Shown: positions 15,878 to 18,960 of the stretch, piece after piece
Position numbering within the stretch: the first letter of the stretch is position 1
Layout of the letters: every line of letters starts with the position of its first letter
Assembly (NCBI GenBank): GCA_903896775.1
Contig: CAITZE010000281.1
Span: 1 to 18,960 of the forward strand
Source: an uncultured bacterium
Lineage (GTDB): Bacteria; Pseudomonadota; Alphaproteobacteria; Rhodospirillales; Rhodospirillaceae
Length of the DNA: 18,960 nucleotides
Direction: 5' to 3'
Position numbers and translations under genes: made by a program
Notes under the pieces: model-generated
What the model was told of the DNA's origin: nothing
Databases searched by the model: none
What the model saw: the letters and a program-made list of their open reading frames with translations, nothing else

Positions 15878-17431
15878 ATGACGGCTACTAGCGCGCCCGC
15901 GTCGAGCCCCCCAGCCCACTTTACCGGTATGGTTTGGGTACTGATGCTTGTCGTGCTGTCTCTGACGAATTTCATGGAGGTGCTCGACATCTCCATTGCC
16001 AACGTCTCGATCAACAGCATCTCCGGCGCTTTGGGTGTTTCACCCAACGAAGGCACGTGGGTGATCACATCTTATACCGTTGCTAACGCCGTGGCCGTGC
16101 CATTGACGGGATGGCTATCCGCGCGCTTCGGGCAAGTGCGTATGTTCAGGTTAGCGATTGCCATTTTCACATTCGCGTCTTGGATATGCGGCATGTCCTT
16201 TACGCTCAGCATGCTCATCAGCGCCCGCGTACTGCAGGGTGCAGTTGCTGGCTTCATGATCCCGCTGTCGCAAGCGCTGATGATTAATAACTCCGCGCCA
16301 AAAAATCGCACCATAGCTTTGGCTGTATGGGGCATGACCGTGACCGTCGCACCCATCGCAGGCCCTTTGCTGGGCGGTTGGATCACTGACAATTATCACT
16401 GGTCGTGGATTTTCTTCATCAACGTGCCGGCGGGCTTGCTCGCATTGTTCGGCACGATACAGCTGTTCAAAGGCCGCGAGACCGAAATCAAAAAAAACCC
16501 GATTGATGGCGTTGGCGTGGTGCTGCTGATTATCTGGGTCGGCAGCTTGCAGATCATGCTCGATAAGGGCAACGAACTCGATTGGTTCGACAGCCCCGTC
16601 GTTGTCACGCTCACCGTAATTTCGGCTTTATGCTTTTGCCTGTTCGTGGCTTGGGAATGGACCGAAGCATTCCCCGTCGTCGATCTCAGCTTGCTCAAGT
16701 ACCGCAACTACACTGTCGGCGTGACCGCGCTTGGGCTTGGTTACGGATTGTTCTTCGCCACCGTGGTCTTGATGCCGCTCGTGCTGCAAACGCAGATTGG
16801 CTACACCGCGACGTGGTCGGGGCGCGTGACGGCACCGATGGGTGTGTTCGCCATTATCTTCTCGCCGATTGTTGGTCGGCTTTTGCAAAAGTTCGATCCG
16901 CGTATCTTCGCCAGTCTTGGCATCGGCATCTTCGCGGTTTGCAGCTTTTGGCGCTCGGCGATCTACACCACCGGTTCAGACATTTATACGCTCATGGGTC
17001 CGCAGCTCTTGCAGGGCGTGGGTCTCGCGATGTTCTTTGGTCCGCTCATTAGCATCAACACCGGCGGAATTCCGGCGGCAAAAATGGCCGCCGCTTCAGG
17101 TCTGCAAAATTTCGCGCGCATGATGATGGGAAGTTTTGCGACGTCGATCATCGTGACCTACTGGGACCACCGCGCCGATCTGCACCGCAGCCAACTGGTG
17201 GAACAAATTCCTCAAGCCGGTACGCGCATTAACGACGCCGTTAATGCTTTCAATGGCTCGGGGCTTGGGACAACCCAGGTTTACGGCTTTGTTGATCGGC
17301 TGTTATCAGCTCAGTCTTATTTATTGTCGGCCAATGACATGTTCTGGTTGTCCGGCGTCATTCTGATCGCGGTCGCCGGGATCATTTGGTTTGCCCGCCC
17401 GCCCTTCGGCGGCGGCATGGGCGGGCATTAA
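15878..17431 (+). CDS. emrB: EmrB-like multidrug transporter, DHA2 family MFS (14 helices)
   Basis: Proton-driven drug exporter of the inner membrane, 517 residues with the profile of 14 membrane helices. Family marks: NFMEVLDISIANVSINSISG (helix 1, the DHA2 LDxxxxNVA-type motif), WLSARFGQVRMFRLAI (loop 2-3), ARVLQGAVAGFMIPLSQALM (helix 4), and the antiporter motif WGMTVTVAPIAGPLLGGWIT (helix 5). A long periplasmic loop with coiled character (WDHRADLHRSQLVEQI and beyond) precedes the last helix, as in EmrB. The C-terminus is a glycine-rich tail. It works with the EmrA-like adaptor and NodT-like channel encoded just upstream. Likely substrates are hydrophobic drugs, uncouplers or aromatic acids; which one is not determined. 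Confidence 0.96.
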   Translation: MTATSAPASSPPAHFTGMVWVLMLVVLSLTNFMEVLDISIANVSINSISGALGVSPNEGTWVITSYTVANAVAVPLTGWLSARFGQVRMFRLAIAIFTFASWICGMSFTLSMLISARVLQGAVAGFMIPLSQALMINNSAPKNRTIALAVWGMTVTVAPIAGPLLGGWITDNYHWSWIFFINVPAGLLALFGTIQLFKGRETEIKKNPIDGVGVVLLIIWVGSLQIMLDKGNELDWFDSPVVVTLTVISALCFCLFVAWEWTEAFPVVDLSLLKYRNYTVGVTALGLGYGLFFATVVLMPLVLQTQIGYTATWSGRVTAPMGVFAIIFSPIVGRLLQKFDPRIFASLGIGIFAVCSFWRSAIYTTGSDIYTLMGPQLLQGVGLAMFFGPLISINTGGIPAAKMAAASGLQNFARMMMGSFATSIIVTYWDHRADLHRSQLVEQIPQAGTRINDAVNAFNGSGLGTTQVYGFVDRLLSAQSYLLSANDMFWLSGVILIAVAGIIWFARPPFGGGMGGH

Positions 17432-17451
17432 AATAAATTTTAATCCCTGAG

Positions 17452-17484
17452 GCTTACCGGAGGAACTTTTGTCACTCCGTAAGC
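17452..17484 (+). terminator. Hairpin after the efflux operon
   Basis: GCTTACCGGAG (17452-17462) and CTCCGTAAGC (17475-17484) form a 10-bp stem with one bulged C and a 12-base loop, 20 bases after the emrB stop. No U-run follows, so it may be a processing or Rho-assisted end rather than a strict intrinsic terminator. A separate AT palindrome TAAAAT-AA-ATTTTA (17429-17442) covers the stop codon itself. Confidence 0.45.
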
Positions 17485-17497
17485 GCACCCATTGTCG

Positions 17498-17551
17498 TAT
17501 AATGCAGCAGAAATAGCGATATAATCCGATTGTCAGGGAGTGATCGGATTA
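17498..17551 (+). promoter_or_regulatory. Candidate -10 and perfect 9-bp inverted repeat upstream of the RND adaptor
   Basis: A perfect -10 hexamer TATAAT sits at 17498-17503, but no matching -35 is found at 16-18 bases. Downstream, TAATCCGAT (17522-17530) and ATCGGATTA (17543-17551) form an exact inverted repeat with a 12-base spacer, 21 bases centre to centre, which is two helical turns and suits a dimeric repressor. The left arm also contains a second TATAAT (17520-17525). Confidence 0.5.
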
Positions 17552-17736
17552 CAGATTTATGACGGGCGGCACATCGGGGGGTGGGCCTATCCAATCACAA
17601 TACCGCCATCATCATATCAGCATCATATAAGATATGCCCTAATCGTTGGCGATCGCAAGCCTCGGAGCTATTCTCCGCCCGCGAATCGTCCGAACAAAGT
17701 TAGCCTAAACAAGGCTTTTGCGCGAGCCAGGGAACT
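17552..17736 (+). other. Remainder of the 305-base gap before the RND adaptor
   Basis: No gene is supported here. It holds a repeated CATCATAT with the small palindrome CATAT-AAG-ATATG (about 17623-17635), and a perfect hairpin CGGAG-CTATT-CTCCG (17662-17676). These may be part of the leader of the downstream transcript. Confidence 0.35.
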
Positions 17737-17760
17737 ATGAACATCAACACCGGAGATATT

Positions 17761-18954
17761 ATGAGCTCGACCGCGCAACAGTCCGCGCACGCCGCACCGC
17801 CGCGCCGCTTTCCCACAAAAAAGCTGCTGATAGGCGGCGTAGCCCTTGCCGTCATCGCACTGGGTTTCTGGCGCTTCACCGGCATGAGCGACCAACGCGG
17901 CAATCAACGCCGCAACCAAGCCGCGCCGGTGCGCGTTGCCGAAGTCACCCGCCGCGACATGGCGGTGGTTGAACACACGCTCGGAAAAGCTGTCTCCGTC
18001 GCCAACGTCCAAGTCACGGCGCGCGCGCAAGGCATCCTTGAGTCTGCGAACTTCAAAGAAGGCCAGTTCGTTAAGAAGGGCGACCTTCTGTTTCAAATCG
18101 ATCCGCGCCAGTTCCAGGCCTCACTGGATCAAGCACGCGCCATCATGGAGCGCGATAAGGCACAGCTCGTAAATACCCAGCGTGATGTGCAGCGCTACGA
18201 CGCATTGAAAGACAAAGGCAACGTATCGGTTCAGCAGTACGATTTGACCCGCTCAAACGCCGAAATGCTGATCGCCTCGGTCGCCGCCGACAAAGCCGCC
18301 GTCGATTTAGCCGAGTTGAACCTTGGCTATGCACAAATTCGCTCGCCGGTGAACGGCAAGACCGGACCGGTGTTGGTGCAGCCTGGTAACTTGGTCGTGG
18401 CCGGCGGCACAGCGCCACTTGTGACCATCGTGCAAATGCAGCCGATCATGGTTTCCTTTAACCTGCCCCAAACCGACCTTCCGCGCATCCAAGCGCGTCA
18501 GCGCTCGCAAGGTCTGAAGGCTAAGCTCGACGTGCGTGATGCTGGCGGCACTGCGCTGGAAGCAACTGTCGACTTCATCGATAACGCGGTTAACGCTCAG
18601 AGCGGCACTATTGAGTTGCGCTCCACCTTCGACAACCAGGATTTATCCATCGTTCCCGGCCAGCTCGCCAACGTTACAGTCGAAATGGACAAGATCGCCA
18701 ACCCCTTGGTCATTCCACGTGATGCGGTCAATGACGGCCCGGACGGTACATATGTATACGTCGTAAGCGATGACAAAGCCGTTCAACATCCCGTCAAAGT
18801 GCTGTTCGACGACTCTCAGAACGTTGCAATTGATGGCGACGTGAAGCCCGGCGACAAAGTGATTATCGAAGGGCAGCTGCGCGTACAGCCGGATAGTCCG
18901 GTCAGCGTATTGCCGCCGCGCGGTAAACAGTCCGAGGAACAGCCGGCAGGTTGA
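17761..18954 (+). CDS. RND efflux membrane fusion protein (MdtA/AcrA-type adaptor)
   Basis: Periplasmic adaptor of a resistance-nodulation-division pump. Numbered from an in-frame ATG at 17737: N-terminal membrane anchor (about 28-48, LLIGGVALAVIALGFW), lipoyl half-motif ARAQGILESANFKEGQFVKK (95-114), a coiled-coil hairpin (about 125-195), YAQIRSPVNGKTGPVLVQPG (198-217), a beta-barrel domain with QSGTIELRSTFDN (288-300), and LVIPRDAV (324-331). The ATG at 17761 is preferred because GGAG lies 5 bases before it, though the ATG at 17737 also has AGGGA close by. There is no lipobox cysteine, so anchoring is by the helix. The length matches MdtA. Only 6 bases remain after the stop; an RND pump gene is expected next. 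Confidence 0.94.
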   Translation: MSSTAQQSAHAAPPRRFPTKKLLIGGVALAVIALGFWRFTGMSDQRGNQRRNQAAPVRVAEVTRRDMAVVEHTLGKAVSVANVQVTARAQGILESANFKEGQFVKKGDLLFQIDPRQFQASLDQARAIMERDKAQLVNTQRDVQRYDALKDKGNVSVQQYDLTRSNAEMLIASVAADKAAVDLAELNLGYAQIRSPVNGKTGPVLVQPGNLVVAGGTAPLVTIVQMQPIMVSFNLPQTDLPRIQARQRSQGLKAKLDVRDAGGTALEATVDFIDNAVNAQSGTIELRSTFDNQDLSIVPGQLANVTVEMDKIANPLVIPRDAVNDGPDGTYVYVVSDDKAVQHPVKVLFDDSQNVAIDGDVKPGDKVIIEGQLRVQPDSPVSVLPPRGKQSEEQPAG

Positions 18955-18960
18955 TACGCC

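Noticed and set aside
17605..17636. CATCATAT repeats considered as a possible iteron or CRISPR-like repeat
   Set aside because: Only two imperfect short copies in AT-rich sequence, with no regular spacing or replication genes nearby.
17540..17740. 66-codon frame upstream of the RND adaptor
   Set aside because: It starts at a GTG inside the inverted repeat without a convincing ribosome site, has no recognisable features and runs into the adaptor start; the gap is better read as regulatory.

Overview
The window is a moderately GC-rich stretch from a Gram-negative bacterium. The gene repertoire points to an alphaproteobacterium: STN-type TonB receptors with FecI/FecR regulators, a NodT-type outer-membrane lipoprotein, an EmrAB pump, malate synthase A and several TTG/GTG starts. 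The genus cannot be fixed from sequence alone. I see no rRNA, tRNA, CRISPR array, insertion sequence or phage gene; it reads as ordinary chromosomal DNA.

Layout, left to right. (1) Positions 1-1756, minus strand: the 5' part of a BtuB-like vitamin B12 TonB-dependent receptor that runs off the left edge, preceded by a clear cobalamin riboswitch and a plausible promoter. (2) Positions 1814-4313, plus strand: a phytanoyl-CoA-dioxygenase-like Fe(II)/2-oxoglutarate enzyme, then an MmgE/PrpD-family protein carrying a twin-arginine (Tat) export signal. (3) Positions 4323-8411, minus strand, convergent with (2): a cell-surface signalling set of ECF sigma factor, FecR-type anti-sigma factor and STN-domain TonB receptor. 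(4) Positions 8599-10943, minus strand: malate synthase A (glyoxylate shunt), then a small methyltransferase-fold protein of unknown role. (5) Position 11242 onward, plus strand: a metabolite:H+ symporter divergent from malate synthase. (6) Positions 12607-17431, plus strand: a complete drug-efflux operon of MarR-type regulator, NodT/TolC-type outer-membrane factor, EmrA-like adaptor and EmrB-like 14-helix pump. (7) Positions 17737-18954: an RND-type membrane fusion protein with its own upstream regulatory region; its pump presumably starts just past the right edge.

How the parts work together. Regions 1 and 3 are two separate TonB-dependent import devices, one under B12 riboswitch control and one under transmembrane sigma/anti-sigma control. 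Region 6 is a self-contained tripartite efflux machine whose regulator gene leads the operon. Region 7 is the start of a second tripartite pump.

No clearly new multi-gene system is evident. The items most worth a second look are the exported MmgE/PrpD protein and its dioxygenase partner beside an orphan FecIR-type receptor, the palindromic operator candidates at the malate synthase and marR promoters, a perfect 9-bp inverted repeat upstream of the RND adaptor, and the uncharacterised methyltransferase-like gene.
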